NCBI GenBank assembly: GCA_013813775.1
Contig: JACCRE010000240.1
Coordinates: forward strand, 1-64,000
Length of the DNA: 64,000 nucleotides
Direction: 5' to 3'
From: Planctomycetaceae bacterium
Lineage (GTDB): Bacteria > Planctomycetota > Planctomycetia > Planctomycetales > Planctomycetaceae
Shown here: positions 28,101 through 37,630 of the stretch, piece after piece
Numbering within the stretch: position 1 is the first letter of the stretch
Layout of the letters: the number at the start of each line of letters is the position of its first letter
Notes under the pieces: model-generated
The model's database searches: none
What the model was told of the DNA's origin: nothing
The model's input: the letters and a program-made list of their open reading frames with translations, nothing else
Program-made: the position numbers and the translations under genes

Positions 28101-29396
28101 ATGACTGCAACTTCGCCGCCGACGCTCCCAAACCTCAACGCGCTCGCCGTTCACCTGCTGAAGCGACGCGAGACGATCCTCGCGTCGTGGCGGCGGCGCG
28201 TGGACCACGCGCCTCACAATTCGAACGCCGCGAAGCTCGCAGGGCGTGAGTTCTACGATCATGTTCCCGCCGTGCTCAACGAGCTGCACGCTGCGCTCGT
28301 GCGGCACGACACTTCGGATCATCCTGCCGTTCAATCGGCCTCGGGGCATGGTGCTCACCGTTGGCAGCAGGGATTGGATCTCCGACAGATGACCCGAGAG
28401 TGGGGCCATTTGCATCAGGCCCTGTTGCGCGAGGTTGACGGATTCGCAGGCTCCTCGCCCGATGCCGAGATGCTGTCGACGGCACACCGCATCATCTCGG
28501 CCGTCATTCACGAAGGAGTCACTCAAAGCGTCTGCGAATTTCATCGGCTCCAGCGGCTCGAGGCCGAAGCCCGCGCGAAGGATCTCGAGCAGATCCTTTC
28601 GCGACACGTCGAGGAAGGACGCAGCCGGGGTGAGAGCCTCCGGGCCGCGTCGCACGACCTGCGCGGCAGCTTGAGCATCATCCGTTCGGCGGCGGACATC
28701 CTCGACGGCGCCGTCAACGAGGACGAGCGCGTTGAAATGGTCGGCCTCATCCGGACCGCGGCCGACGATCTGAGGGCGATGCTCACCAGCCTGCTCGACC
28801 TCGCACGGCTCGAAGCCGGCCTGGAAGAACGCCGCGACGAACCCTTCGACGCGGCCGAGTTGCTGCGGGAGTTGTGCCGCACCAGCCGGCCACTCGCCGA
28901 CTCCAAACGGCTGAAGCTTGCCGCCCACGGACCCGTTTCGCTCGCCGTTCGCGGCGACCGATTGAAGGTCCGCCGGATCGTGCAGAACCTGTTGCTCAAC
29001 GCGTTGAAGTACACCGACGTCGGCGGCGTCGAGGTCTGCTGGCAGGGGGAGCCACACCGCCGCTGGAGTTTTTGCGTTCGCGATACCGGCCCGGGGCTGC
29101 CGGCCGGCACCGCGGCGAATCTTGAAGGGGAATTGGCCGACGTGACCAGCAAGGCACGTGAAGCCAGCGCAGCGCCGGAATGCCCGCCAGGCCAGATCGA
29201 TCTTTCCGGCGGGGTTGGCGAATCTCGACCGGAGGATCCCACGCTGCCGGCGTCGGTCGACCAGCACGGCGAAGGAATCGGGCTGGCGATCGTCCGCCGA
29301 CTCTGCGAGCTGCTCGACGCGACGCTGGAACTCGAAACCCAGCAAGGCCGCGGCACGACGTTCCACGTCGTGCTGCCGCGGGACTACGACGAGTGA
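28101..29396 (+). CDS. soluble sensor histidine kinase with RsbRD-like N-terminal domain
   Basis: 431 aa, no membrane helices. Residues about 10-150 resemble the RsbRD N-terminal sensor fold (LLKRRETILASWRRRV...). The H-box is ESLRAASHDLRGSLSIIRSAADIL, the N-box RIVQNLLLNALKYT, then G1 VRDTGPGLPAG and G2 GEGIGLAIVRRLCELL. About 45 low-conservation residues (EGELADVTSKAREASAAPEC and following) sit between G1 and G2, in the ATP-lid region. No receiver or partner regulator is adjacent; the NtrC-like regulator at 32072 is a possible but unproven partner. The frame is open from 28002, but ATG 28101 fits the domain start. Confidence 0.88.
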   Translation: MTATSPPTLPNLNALAVHLLKRRETILASWRRRVDHAPHNSNAAKLAGREFYDHVPAVLNELHAALVRHDTSDHPAVQSASGHGAHRWQQGLDLRQMTREWGHLHQALLREVDGFAGSSPDAEMLSTAHRIISAVIHEGVTQSVCEFHRLQRLEAEARAKDLEQILSRHVEEGRSRGESLRAASHDLRGSLSIIRSAADILDGAVNEDERVEMVGLIRTAADDLRAMLTSLLDLARLEAGLEERRDEPFDAAELLRELCRTSRPLADSKRLKLAAHGPVSLAVRGDRLKVRRIVQNLLLNALKYTDVGGVEVCWQGEPHRRWSFCVRDTGPGLPAGTAANLEGELADVTSKAREASAAPECPPGQIDLSGGVGESRPEDPTLPASVDQHGEGIGLAIVRRLCELLDATLELETQQGRGTTFHVVLPRDYDE

Positions 29397-29449
29397 TTTC
29401 AAGCTTCGTGCTTCGGATTCCCCGAGCGAAAAGCTGACGCTCGCCACTG

Positions 29450-30289
29450 ATGATCGAAAACCTCCCCGTTCGCAGGCTGACGCACAAGAACCTCACGGTC
29501 GAGGGTTACAGCCGCGCGGCCGTGCAAAGCTACTTTCGCGTGCCCGAACTGAAGGTCGGCTTCGACGTCGGCGGCAGTCCGTGGGACTTCATGAGCTTGA
29601 AGTCGATCTTCGTCACGCATCCGCATCTCGACCACATGGCCGCCCTGCCGGTCTTTGTGGCGCGGCGGCGGATGATGAAGATGGAACCGCCCACGGTCTA
29701 TCTTCCCGCCGAGGTCGTCGAGCCCACCGGGCGCATGTTGAAATCGTGGCAGCGGCTCGACCGAGGTCGCATGCATTGCGAGCTTGTCGGCGTCTCGCCC
29801 GGCGATGAAATCGAGTTGTCGCGCGAGAACATCGTGACCGTCTTCGCGACCACCCATACGGTACCGAGCGTCGGATACGTCGTATGGGACCGTCGTCGGA
29901 AGCTGCGGCCCGAACTCGTCGGCAAACCGCAAAACGAAATTCGCGAACTGGCGACGAGCGGCGTCGAGGTCACTCAAGAAGTGCGAATGCCGCTCGTCTG
30001 CTACACCGGCGACACCTCCCCTCCCGGCTTCGACGCCGAACCTGCTGTTTACGAGTCTCAGTTGCTGATCACCGAGTTGACGTTTTACCGTCCCGAGCAT
30101 CGCCGAGAAAAGATTCACAAGTTCGGCCACATGCACATCGACGACGTCATCGAGCGCGCCGAGCGATTCAGAAACGAACGGATCATCTTCACGCACGTCA
30201 GCACGCGATACGTCGACGGACAGATCGAGAAGGCGATCATGAAACGCCTTCCCGTCGGACTCCGCGAACGCGTGGAGCTGTGGTTCTGA
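29450..30289 (+). CDS. RNase Z-like MBL-fold hydrolase
   Basis: 279 aa. The zinc-binding motif THPHLDHMA (HxHxDH) is at about 46-54, further ligands are in [16 protein letters not shown] (Asp) and IFTHVSTRY (His). The overall order matches the RNase Z/ElaC branch of the metallo-beta-lactamase superfamily, but the flexible exosite arm expected for tRNA binding is not apparent. It may be a phosphodiesterase with another nucleic acid or small-molecule substrate. Starts 53 bp after the histidine kinase gene, in the same direction. Confidence 0.85.
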   Translation: MIENLPVRRLTHKNLTVEGYSRAAVQSYFRVPELKVGFDVGGSPWDFMSLKSIFVTHPHLDHMAALPVFVARRRMMKMEPPTVYLPAEVVEPTGRMLKSWQRLDRGRMHCELVGVSPGDEIELSRENIVTVFATTHTVPSVGYVVWDRRRKLRPELVGKPQNEIRELATSGVEVTQEVRMPLVCYTGDTSPPGFDAEPAVYESQLLITELTFYRPEHRREKIHKFGHMHIDDVIERAERFRNERIIFTHVSTRYVDGQIEKAIMKRLPVGLRERVELWF

Positions 30290-30760
30290 ATAGAATTCAG
30301 AAGAGGCTCGTGATCACGGACGCTTCTCGTGCAGGTTGACGACCACGGAAAACACGGAACAGAAACCACGAAAGGCGCGAAGGACACGAAAAGGCTCCGG
30401 CCACGTCGTCATCCGTTGATGTTCTGAACCGGACGAAGCTCTGTCCTTTCCGTTCATTCCGTGTCTTCCGTGGTTCATCCTTTCGTGTGTTTCGCGACTT
30501 TCATGGTCGACTCAGACGCTGGGTCTTCGCCGGTTCTGTGGTGTTGATCGCTGCGAGAGAGATCGCCGGGGTTTTCCCGAAGCCGCCTTCCGGAAACAGG
30601 CCCTGCGCTCGCCCTCGTCAACTCCATAACGTGATGGAGACATCAACCGGTCTGGTCTGGATGCGTTTGTTTTGATAGACGCTGACTCGAACAGATCGTA
30701 TTAAGGCTTTTCGGCGCGGGCCGCCGTTCGCCGAAGACGACGGCCAGGCAGGTCGTCGAG
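30290..30760. repeat. intergenic gap with CACGGAA/CACGAAA inverted repeats
   Basis: 471 bp. At 30341-30392 ACCACGGAAAACACGGAAC and ACCACGAAAGGCGCGAAGG occur, and at 30451-30510 the inverse CATTCCGTGTCTTCCGTGG and TCCTTTCGTGTGTTTCGCG. The arms are imperfect complements about 60 bp apart and could form a long cruciform. Similar in design to 18500-18590. Nothing else was recognised in the gap. Confidence 0.6.
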
Positions 30761-32035
30761 ATGAGGCTTCCGAAATCCGCCCTGCCCGTCAGCAACAGGA
30801 ATCTCAGGATGACGCTTTCCGCCCCCGCCGCCCGTCGTCGTTCCACTCTCGCCAGCACTCATCCGGCGCCGGCCGAAGTCCTCGAAGAACGCATCGTGCC
30901 GGCGTCGCTCGGCCTGCCGCAGGACCTCGTCGGATATTATCAGGGCACCTGGCAGGTCGGCGTTTCCAACGGAGCGAACGCGTTCTTCACGGCGACGTGG
31001 GCGCAATGGTCGAACCTCAACTGGAACGCGCTGCTCCAAGGGGACTTCAACGGTGACGGCCGCGACGACGTGCTCGGCCTCATCAACGGCGGCTGGTGGG
31101 TCGGCCTCTCCACCGGCGGCTCCTTCATCACGCAGCGTTGGGGCGGCTGGTCGAACGTGAACTGGCAGGACGTCGCCGTCGCCGACCTCAACGGCGACGG
31201 CCGGGACGACATCTTCGCCCGCTTCAACAACAACTATTACGCCGCCCTGTCGACGGGCACTCAGTTCGCCCTGCCGTCGGTCTGGGCGTCGAACGGCGGC
31301 CTGCGCTTCGACGCGACCTTTCTGAGCGACGTCGACGGCGACGGCGATGCCGACCTCGTCGTCATGGACAACGGCCGCTGGCTCGTCGGACGTTCGCTGG
31401 GCACGCAGTTTTCCGCAGGTACGGTCTGGGCGCAGTGGGCCGACGTCACATGGGACGGCCTCACGATGGCCGACATCAACGGCGACGGCGGGGCCGATCT
31501 CGTCGGCTTCCTGAACGGCGCCTGGTGGGTCGGCTTCTCGAACGGCGTCGGAGCGTTCGACACGCGTTTGATGGCGAGCTGGTCGTCGGTCGATTGGCAA
31601 GACGCCCGGCTGGGCGACTTCGACGGCAACGGCTTCGGCGACTTCGCGGCCCGCTACAACGGTCAATGGTGGGTCGGCCTCGTGTTCGGAACCGGACCGA
31701 CGGTGACGACGCGCTGGACGACCTGGAGCGACCTGCCGTGGCAGGATGTTCGGGTCGGCGACTTCGACGGCGACGGACGCGACGACATCGCCGGCCGCTA
31801 CGTCGGCGCGTGGTGGGTGGCCCGCTCGAACGGCTCGATCTTCACGACGACGAACTGGGCCATCTGGCAGAACGTCGCCTGGCGCGCCGTCGCCACCGTC
31901 CAGCTCAACAACGTGCCGGCGTTCGGGCCACTGGCGCTAGCCGCCGCGAGCGACGAGCCGCCGGCGGCCGTCTTCTGGTCGCAGTCGGACAAAGACGAAG
32001 AGTTCGCCGCAGCCCTGCTGACGAGTGCGGTGTGA
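30761..32035 (+). CDS. secreted FG-GAP/VCBS-like repeat protein with LEPR-XLL-like N-terminus
   Basis: 424 aa. The N-terminus has AEVLEERIVPAS, close to the LEPR-XLL motif found near the start of many large planctomycete surface proteins. Residues about 50-385 consist of regular 48-aa repeats, each with a calcium-binding type loop: DFNGDGRDD (95), DLNGDGRDD (142), DVDGDGDAD (190), DINGDGGAD (238), DFDGNGFGD (286), DFDGDGRDD (334), alternating with GxWWVGLS and W-x-x-W strands. These should build a beta-propeller or similar blade structure, calcium stabilised. The hydrophobic signal region is weak. Met17 (30809) is another possible start. Function unknown; surface adhesion or glycan binding is a guess. 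Confidence 0.85.
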   Translation: MRLPKSALPVSNRNLRMTLSAPAARRRSTLASTHPAPAEVLEERIVPASLGLPQDLVGYYQGTWQVGVSNGANAFFTATWAQWSNLNWNALLQGDFNGDGRDDVLGLINGGWWVGLSTGGSFITQRWGGWSNVNWQDVAVADLNGDGRDDIFARFNNNYYAALSTGTQFALPSVWASNGGLRFDATFLSDVDGDGDADLVVMDNGRWLVGRSLGTQFSAGTVWAQWADVTWDGLTMADINGDGGADLVGFLNGAWWVGFSNGVGAFDTRLMASWSSVDWQDARLGDFDGNGFGDFAARYNGQWWVGLVFGTGPTVTTRWTTWSDLPWQDVRVGDFDGDGRDDIAGRYVGAWWVARSNGSIFTTTNWAIWQNVAWRAVATVQLNNVPAFGPLALAAASDEPPAAVFWSQSDKDEEFAAALLTSAV

Positions 32036-32071
32036 TAGGTCGGCGCATTGGCGGCACGCGGTCGCCCCGGC

Positions 32072-33481
32072 TCAACCACGGGCCTTCATCATTTCGAGCT
32101 CGATGTCGATGTCGAGACGCTTCATCTTCTTGTAGAGCGTCGTGCGATTGATGCCGAGCATCTTCGCCGAGTCCTGGCGGTTCCAGTGGTTCGCGGCGAG
32201 CGTGTCGAGGATCATTTGCCGCTCCGGCATCGCGAGAGCCGCTTTCAGGTTTGTTCCGCCGGCCCGATCGAAGGCGCGGATCGACGGGTCTTCCCGCAGG
32301 TTGTCGGGCAGGTCGTTGACCATGACCTGTGAGCCGCGGCAGAGCACGACGGCCCGCTCCACGACGTTCACCAACTCGCGAACGTTGCCGGGCCAGCGGT
32401 AGGCCTGCATAACGCGCATCGCTTCCACGTCGAAGCCGTTGACTCGCTTGCCGGTCTGCTCGCGGAAGATGCCCAGGTAGTGCTCCGCCAGCAGCGGGAT
32501 GTCGCCGATGCGTTCGCGAAGCGGCGGCTGCGTCAGGCTGATCACGTTGATGCGGTAATAAAGATCTTCGCGGAACTGCCCCTTCTCGACCTGTTCCTTC
32601 AGGTCGGCGTTCGTGGCGAGAATCAGCCGCACGTCGACCTTATGGGTGCGATTGCCGCCTACGGGTTCGAACTCGCGATCCTGGATCGCTCTCAACAGCT
32701 TGACCTGCAAGCCGGGTGAAGCCGTGGCGATTTCGTCGAGGAACAGCGTGCCGCCGTCGGCCTGCAGGAATTTGCCGACCTTGTCCTGTGACGCTCCCGT
32801 GAACGAGCCTTTGACGTGCCCGAAGAGTTCGCTCTCAAGCAGGCTTTCCGGCAGCGCTCCGCAGGCGACCTCGATGAACGGCTTCTCGCGGCGCGACGAC
32901 AACTGATGGATCGCCCGCGCGGTCATCGTTTTGCCGGTGCCGCTCTCGCCGAGGATCAGCACCGTCGTGCGGGTGTCGGCGACCGACTCGATCAGGTCGA
33001 ACATCCGCTGCATTTTGTAGTCGCGACCGACGGCGGTGCCGAGCCCGAACTTCTCGTCGAGCCGCTGACGCAGCCGCTTGTTCTCCTCGACGATCTGTCG
33101 CTGACCGAGCGCCTTGCGGATCGACAGGCTCAACTCTTCTTCGATGAGGGGTTTCGTCAGATACTCGAACGCTCCGAGACGAATCGCTTCGATCGCTCCT
33201 TCGATCGTGCCGTACCCGGTGAGCAGCACGACGCTCGTATCGGGGCGATTGGCGACGGCCCATTCGAGCAGGTGATACCCGTCTCGATCGGGAAGGCAGA
33301 CGTCGCATACGACGACGTCGAACGGAAAGACCTTCAGCCGGGCGACGCCGTCGTCGCAATCGGACGCAACCTCGACACGATGGCCCAGACTGCGGAGATA
33401 CTCGGCCATCGCTTCGCGAATGCCGGCGTCGTCATCGACGACCAGCAGCGAACCGAAAGCGGGACCAGATTGCAGCGACAT
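32072..33481 (-). CDS. NtrC-family sigma-54-dependent response regulator
   Basis: 469 aa. Receiver domain 10-125 with the phosphoacceptor Asp60 ([13 protein letters not shown]) and Lys110. AAA+ domain about 145-385: Walker A GESGTGKT (178-185), the sigma-54 contact loop reading GSFTGA (225-230) where most family members have GAFTGA, Walker [10 protein letters not shown], and [10 protein letters not shown]-terminal Fis-type helix-turn-helix ([26 protein letters not shown]). It activates sigma-54 promoters upon phosphorylation. No kinase gene is next to it. Regulated targets cannot be told from the window. Confidence 0.95.
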   Translation of the reverse strand: MSLQSGPAFGSLLVVDDDAGIREAMAEYLRSLGHRVEVASDCDDGVARLKVFPFDVVVCDVCLPDRDGYHLLEWAVANRPDTSVVLLTGYGTIEGAIEAIRLGAFEYLTKPLIEEELSLSIRKALGQRQIVEENKRLRQRLDEKFGLGTAVGRDYKMQRMFDLIESVADTRTTVLILGESGTGKTMTARAIHQLSSRREKPFIEVACGALPESLLESELFGHVKGSFTGASQDKVGKFLQADGGTLFLDEIATASPGLQVKLLRAIQDREFEPVGGNRTHKVDVRLILATNADLKEQVEKGQFREDLYYRINVISLTQPPLRERIGDIPLLAEHYLGIFREQTGKRVNGFDVEAMRVMQAYRWPGNVRELVNVVERAVVLCRGSQVMVNDLPDNLREDPSIRAFDRAGGTNLKAALAMPERQMILDTLAANHWNRQDSAKMLGINRTTLYKKMKRLDIDIELEMMKARG

Positions 33482-33980
33482 CGGCGGGGGTTCTCTCTCT
33501 TAGATGATGCCGGCGTTCAGCCACGTCAACACGGATGGATCCACAAGACGTCGATCCGCAGTCCGTGCCCTTGCGACAACGGATCCGAATCGTTTGGTCG
33601 ACGCGAAACGGCTCCTGCCGAATCGAAACGACCCCGCGAACAGAGAGAGGGTGTGAAAACCTACGTCACGGTCGCCGAGTGTCAACGCGAAGGTGTTGCG
33701 ATTTGGAAACTGGCGAATGTGGAATCGCGAATGTGGAATCGCGTACCAGGAGTCAAGAGCGAGGATCGAAACGCTGGCGTCTCCGGTTCCCCGTCTCTCC
33801 CGATCCCCCGCTCCCTTCGCCCTCCGGTTGCCGCAGCCTCAGACCCGTATTAGACTTACCGGTTCCGTGCCGTGTCGGTCCGTCGCTCCTTGTGCGGGAG
33901 CGTGATTGCATCCGGACGAGCGCTCGTCTGGTTTCGGTGTCCGAATGTGCTCCCGGTCCGGGAGTGTGGATGAAACAACG
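33482..33980. other. divergent intergenic gap with tandem 14-bp repeat
   Basis: About 500 bp between the response regulator (minus) and metallophosphoesterase (plus) genes. It contains two exact tandem copies of GCGAATGTGGAATC (33713-33726, 33727-33740) and GA/TC-rich simple sequence at 33780-33830. No clear promoter or small gene. Confidence 0.55.
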
Positions 33981-34724
33981 TTGAAAGCGATCGTCAGCGA
34001 CATCCACGGCAATCTGGAAGCTTTCCAGGCGGTTCTGGCCGATATCGACCGACAGGGCATCAAAGAGATTTACTGTCTCGGCGACATCGTCGGGTACGGT
34101 CCCAATCCCGCCGAGTGCATCGACCTCGTCGAAGAGCGGTGCAAGGTGACGCTGCTGGGCAACCACGACCAGGCCGCGTTGTTCGATCCGGAAGGCTTCA
34201 ACGCCGGGGCCGAGCGGGCGATCTTCTGGACACGGAAAGTGCTCGAAAGCGGGCCCAAGGCCGAGAGCGAGCGGCGTTGGGAGTTTCTCGGCGAGTTGCC
34301 GCGGATCCATCGCGACGAGAACCAGATGTTCGTGCACGGCTCGGCGCGGAACCCGCTGAACGAATATGTCTTTCCCGAGGACATCTATAATCAGCGGAAG
34401 ATGGAAAAGATCTTCGGCCTCGTCGAGCGGCATTGCTTTCAGGGACACACGCACATTCCGGGAGTCTTCACCGAGGATCTCGACTTCCTCGTGCCGGAAG
34501 AAATCGATTTCACTTACGCCCTCACCGATCGGAAGGCGTTGATCAACGTCGGCAGCGTCGGCCAGCCGCGCAACGGCGATCCGCGGGCCAGTTACGTGGT
34601 CGTCGATCCCGCGATCGTGCATTTCAAGCGGGTCGAGTACCCCTTTGAGATCACCCGCCAGAAGATCCACGACAATCCGGATCTCGATGATTTTCTCGGC
34701 GATCGCCTAAGCGACGGTCGCTAA
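33981..34724 (+). CDS. calcineurin-like metallophosphoesterase
   Basis: About 247 aa. The motifs are in order: SDIHGNLEA (D, H ligands), [16 protein letters not shown], and GHTHIPG near the C-terminus, as in MJ0936/YfcE-like phosphodiesterases and bacterial diadenosine tetraphosphatase relatives. Cytoplasmic, binuclear metal enzyme; substrate unknown. TTG 33981 gives [11 protein letters not shown], which fits the family start; an in-frame ATG at 33945 is the alternative, and neither has a strong ribosome site. Stand-alone gene in front of the repeat element and yidC. Confidence 0.87.
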   Translation: MKAIVSDIHGNLEAFQAVLADIDRQGIKEIYCLGDIVGYGPNPAECIDLVEERCKVTLLGNHDQAALFDPEGFNAGAERAIFWTRKVLESGPKAESERRWEFLGELPRIHRDENQMFVHGSARNPLNEYVFPEDIYNQRKMEKIFGLVERHCFQGHTHIPGVFTEDLDFLVPEEIDFTYALTDRKALINVGSVGQPRNGDPRASYVVVDPAIVHFKRVEYPFEITRQKIHDNPDLDDFLGDRLSDGR

Positions 34725-34800
34725 AGCCGAATGACCTTCGAGGTCACGGCATCCCGCAACGCTGACAACACTCACGATCTTGTGGCTGCTCCCGAATCCA

Positions 34801-34966
34801 GTCCCCCTCTCCCTGGGGAGAGGGGCAGGGGTGAGGGGTTGCTCTTACGCATTCTTCTGTCTTTTCTTATTGCAATGTCGCTCGGTTGAGGCGGACGGAC
34901 GCAAGCGACGAAGATCGTCAAACTGCTCCCCTCACCCCCGGCCCCTCTCCCCAAGGAGAGGGGAGC
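34801..34966. repeat. paired inverted G/C-tract element, copy 3
   Basis: The left end is TCCCCCTCTCCCTGGGGAGA followed by GGGGCAGGGGTGAGGGG; the right end (34928-34966) is CCCCTCACCCCCGGCCCC followed by TCTCCCCAAGGAGAGGGG. The middle includes GGACGGACGCAAGCGACGAA, sharing the core of copy 2. It lies directly upstream of yidC, whose ATG is 28 bp past the right end, so it may carry or interrupt the yidC leader. Confidence 0.78.
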
Positions 34967-34994
34967 CAGAGCGTCTCAGGATGAAGTGTTCGGC

Positions 34995-37349
34995 ATGGAC
35001 CAAAACAAGCGGCTGGTGCTGTTCCTCTTGCTGACCGGCCTCGTCTGGTTCGGTTGGTTCGGCTTCGTGCAGCCTCGATTCTTTCCGCTTCCGAAGCAGC
35101 CTCCCGCCGCCGTCGGTGAGCTTGAAGACGATGTTGACGAACTCGAAGACGGCTTCGAGCGGCTCCCCGACGAAGCGGCCGATGAAGGTGATGCCGCGGC
35201 ACAGGCGGCCCCTGCGGTCGGCGAAGCGGCGAACGCGCAGCTTGAAGCGCCGCAGAATCCGAAGCGTAGCGTCGATCTCGGTTCGCTCGATCCGGCGAGC
35301 GGGTACTTCCAACAGGTCACGCTCACCAGCCGCGGCGCTGCGATCGAGTCGATTTCGCTCAACGACCCTCGCTACAGCGAGCTGTCCGATCGCAAGAAGC
35401 CGCTCAAGGTCATCAGTTCGCCGAATGAAGAAGCCGCCACGTTCCAGACCGCCATCGACAAGCTCGACCGGCAGCTCGCGGCGTTCAAGACGAGCTCCAT
35501 CGAAACGAACTGGAAGGTCGAGAAGACCATTCCCGACCCCGACCAGCCGGGCGTCAGCCAGGGCGTCGTTTTTACGCTCACGGCCCCCGACGGATCGATC
35601 CAAGCCGTCAAGTCCTACACCCTGCGCAAGGTCAAGGACAGCACGCCGGAACGAGCCCGCGACATCGAAGCCGCCGGCTATCTCCTCGACATTCAACTCG
35701 GTTTCCGGAACCTCACCGACGAGCCGCAAAAGCTGGTCTACACGCTGCAAGGCCCGACCGGCACGCCCCTCGAGAACGAGGAGCACACGAGCATGTACCG
35801 CGGCCTCGAGCTTGGGTTTCTCGAAGCCGACGGCGACCTGAGCCACGCTTCGATGGCCGTCAAAGAAGCCACCGCAAACGCCGACGCCGTCGCCGACGCC
35901 GAGAAAGCGACGCGTGCCGCCGAAGCCGCCGACCGCCGCTTGAAGGCTCTCCAGCAGAAGATCGCCGATCTGGAGGCGCAGGTCGCCGCGACTCCCGGCG
36001 ACGCTTCCCTCAAGACGCAGCTCGCGAAAGCGAAGGCCGAATACGACGACGAAGAAGTCAAGGCCGGCGAGTTGACCGACGCCGCCCAAGTCGCGAACCG
36101 CGGCTTGGAACGCTGGGACACGCCCTTCAAGTACCTCGGCGTCGAAGTGCAGTACTTCGCGGCGCTGCTGTTCCCGCAGGACAAGCGACCGATCGCCGAA
36201 CGATTCGACAGCCGCTGGATCGCGAAGGGTGAACCGGTCATCGTCGAGCGCGATAAGAATCGCGATTTCAACGACATCAGCTTCAAGCTCACGAGCGAGA
36301 CTGTCACCATCCCAGCCGGCGGTGAGGTCACGCAAGCGTGGCAATTTTTCACCGGACCAAAGCGGAAGGAACTGCTCGAGCCGCTGGGGGCCGATCCGGT
36401 CCTGGATCTGAGCTGGTTCGCCGTCGTCAGCCCCGCCATGCTCTGGATTCTCGAGAAGCTGCACTCGACGGGCATGCCCTATTGGCTGGCGATCATCTCG
36501 CTCACGGTGATCGTGCGCGGGGCGATGTTCCCCATCTCGCGCAAGCAGGCGATCGGCGCTCAGAAGATGAAAGAGCTTCAGCCGAAGCTCACCGAACTGA
36601 AGGCGAAGTACGGCACCGACCAGGAAAAGTTCCTGAAGGCGCAGATGGAACTCTTCCGCAAGCACGGCTACGGGCCGCTCGGGCCGATGGCGAGCGGTTG
36701 CCTGCCGGTCCTGCTGCAACTGCCGATCTTCATCGGCCTGTATCAGGCGCTGCAAACGTCGGTCGATCTGCGGATGGCGCAGTTTCTGTGGATCGACAAC
36801 CTCGCCGCGCCCGATCAGCTCTTCCGCATGCCGTTCTCGCTGCCCTACCTGGGCGCCGACTTCAATCTGTTGCCGCTCATCACGGTCGTGTTGTTCTACA
36901 TCCAGCAGAAGCTCTTCATGCCGCCGGCGACCACGCCCGAGCAAGAAGCGCAGTACAAGATGATGAACTTCATGATGCTCTTCATGGGCGTGTTCTTCTA
37001 TCACGTGCCGGCGGGCCTGTGCGTCTACTTCATCGCATCGAGCCTGTGGAGCATCGCCGAACGCACGCTGCTCACGAAAACCAAGGCCGCGCACATCGGG
37101 CCCGCGGAGGCCGCCGAGATCGAGCACGAGATCGAAGAGCTCGAACACGAGAGCAAGACCTCGCGAAAGGGCAAGCCGGGTCGTGTCGCCAAGCCGGCGG
37201 AACCCTCCGAACCGCGCAAAGCGACTTGGCTCAACCGCCAGATCGGTCGTCTGTTCGATGCCGCGGAAAGCGCACGGAAGCAGGCGGAACTGAGCAACGA
37301 CAAAACACGACCGACCGGCCCCAAGTCGAAGTCTCGCACCCGCCGTTGA
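34995..37349 (+). CDS. yidC: membrane protein insertase YidC/OxaA
   Basis: 784 aa, long compared with about 550 in E. coli. N-terminal membrane anchor MDQNKRLVLFLLLTGLVWFGWF, acidic linker (40-85), then the periplasmic P1 beta domain with a predicted coiled-coil insertion at about 287-360 (AVKEATANADAVADAEKATR...). The conserved insertase core lies at about 490-700: the hydrophilic-groove Arg in IISLTVIVRGAMFPISRKQ, the cytoplasmic KMKELQPKLTELKAKYG hairpin, and the later helices. The C-terminal tail of about 80 residues is rich in Lys and Arg, as in ribosome-binding YidC tails. It inserts membrane proteins with or without SecYEG. mnmE lies downstream on the opposite strand. Confidence 0.95.
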   Translation: MDQNKRLVLFLLLTGLVWFGWFGFVQPRFFPLPKQPPAAVGELEDDVDELEDGFERLPDEAADEGDAAAQAAPAVGEAANAQLEAPQNPKRSVDLGSLDPASGYFQQVTLTSRGAAIESISLNDPRYSELSDRKKPLKVISSPNEEAATFQTAIDKLDRQLAAFKTSSIETNWKVEKTIPDPDQPGVSQGVVFTLTAPDGSIQAVKSYTLRKVKDSTPERARDIEAAGYLLDIQLGFRNLTDEPQKLVYTLQGPTGTPLENEEHTSMYRGLELGFLEADGDLSHASMAVKEATANADAVADAEKATRAAEAADRRLKALQQKIADLEAQVAATPGDASLKTQLAKAKAEYDDEEVKAGELTDAAQVANRGLERWDTPFKYLGVEVQYFAALLFPQDKRPIAERFDSRWIAKGEPVIVERDKNRDFNDISFKLTSETVTIPAGGEVTQAWQFFTGPKRKELLEPLGADPVLDLSWFAVVSPAMLWILEKLHSTGMPYWLAIISLTVIVRGAMFPISRKQAIGAQKMKELQPKLTELKAKYGTDQEKFLKAQMELFRKHGYGPLGPMASGCLPVLLQLPIFIGLYQALQTSVDLRMAQFLWIDNLAAPDQLFRMPFSLPYLGADFNLLPLITVVLFYIQQKLFMPPATTPEQEAQYKMMNFMMLFMGVFFYHVPAGLCVYFIASSLWSIAERTLLTKTKAAHIGPAEAAEIEHEIEELEHESKTSRKGKPGRVAKPAEPSEPRKATWLNRQIGRLFDAAESARKQAELSNDKTRPTGPKSKSRTRR

Positions 37350-37370
37350 GTGCGAGAGGTTCCGACCAAA

Positions 37371-37529
37371 CTCCCCTCTCCCTAGGGAGAGGGGTCGGGG
37401 GTGAGGGGAAGAGGTGGACGTGCCATCTCGCTTGCGTTTGATGGCGTGTAGTCGTTGAGGCTGAAGAACACAGGGATGAGGCCGCGAGAAATCCCCTCAC
37501 CCCTAGCCCCTCTCCCCAGAGGAGAGGGG
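37371..37529. repeat. paired inverted G/C-tract element, copy 4
   Basis: Left end TCCCCTCTCCCTAGGGAGAG then GGGTCGGGGGTGAGGGG; right end (37493-37529) CCCCTCACCCCTAGCCCC then TCTCCCCAGAGGAGAGGGG. The middle carries GGTGGACGTGCCATCTCGCT TGCG, which is the reverse complement of the copy 2 core plus its ACGTCCACC. So the interior is inverted with respect to copy 2 while the ends are symmetric. Confidence 0.78.
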
Positions 37530-37552
37530 GACCAGATTCGCAAACGCCTTCG

Positions 37553-37612
37553 GAGCCGCGACCGTCAGGGAGCGTTTCGGACCGCCCAATCGCTCCCTGA
37601 CGGTCGCGGCTC
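37553..37612. repeat. perfect 22-bp inverted repeat of the GCGACCGTCAGGG family
   Basis: Arms 37553-37574 and 37591-37612 are exact reverse complements (arm core CCGCGACCGTCAGGGAGCG) with a 16-nt loop. The element lies between the convergent ends of yidC and mnmE and could act as a bidirectional terminator-like hairpin, although no T-run follows. Confidence 0.8.
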
Positions 37613-37630
37613 TGTCGCTGATAGATCGGA

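Noticed and set aside
30341-30510. Possible CRISPR or phage attachment site in the CACGGAA repeats
   Set aside because: Repeats are inverted and degenerate, spacers are not regular, and no cas, integrase or tRNA gene is nearby.
34932-37148. 738-aa open frame antisense to yidC
   Set aside because: Third-position GC bias opens the opposite frame; the product is Arg/Glu-rich without any family motif, and yidC on the other strand is certain.
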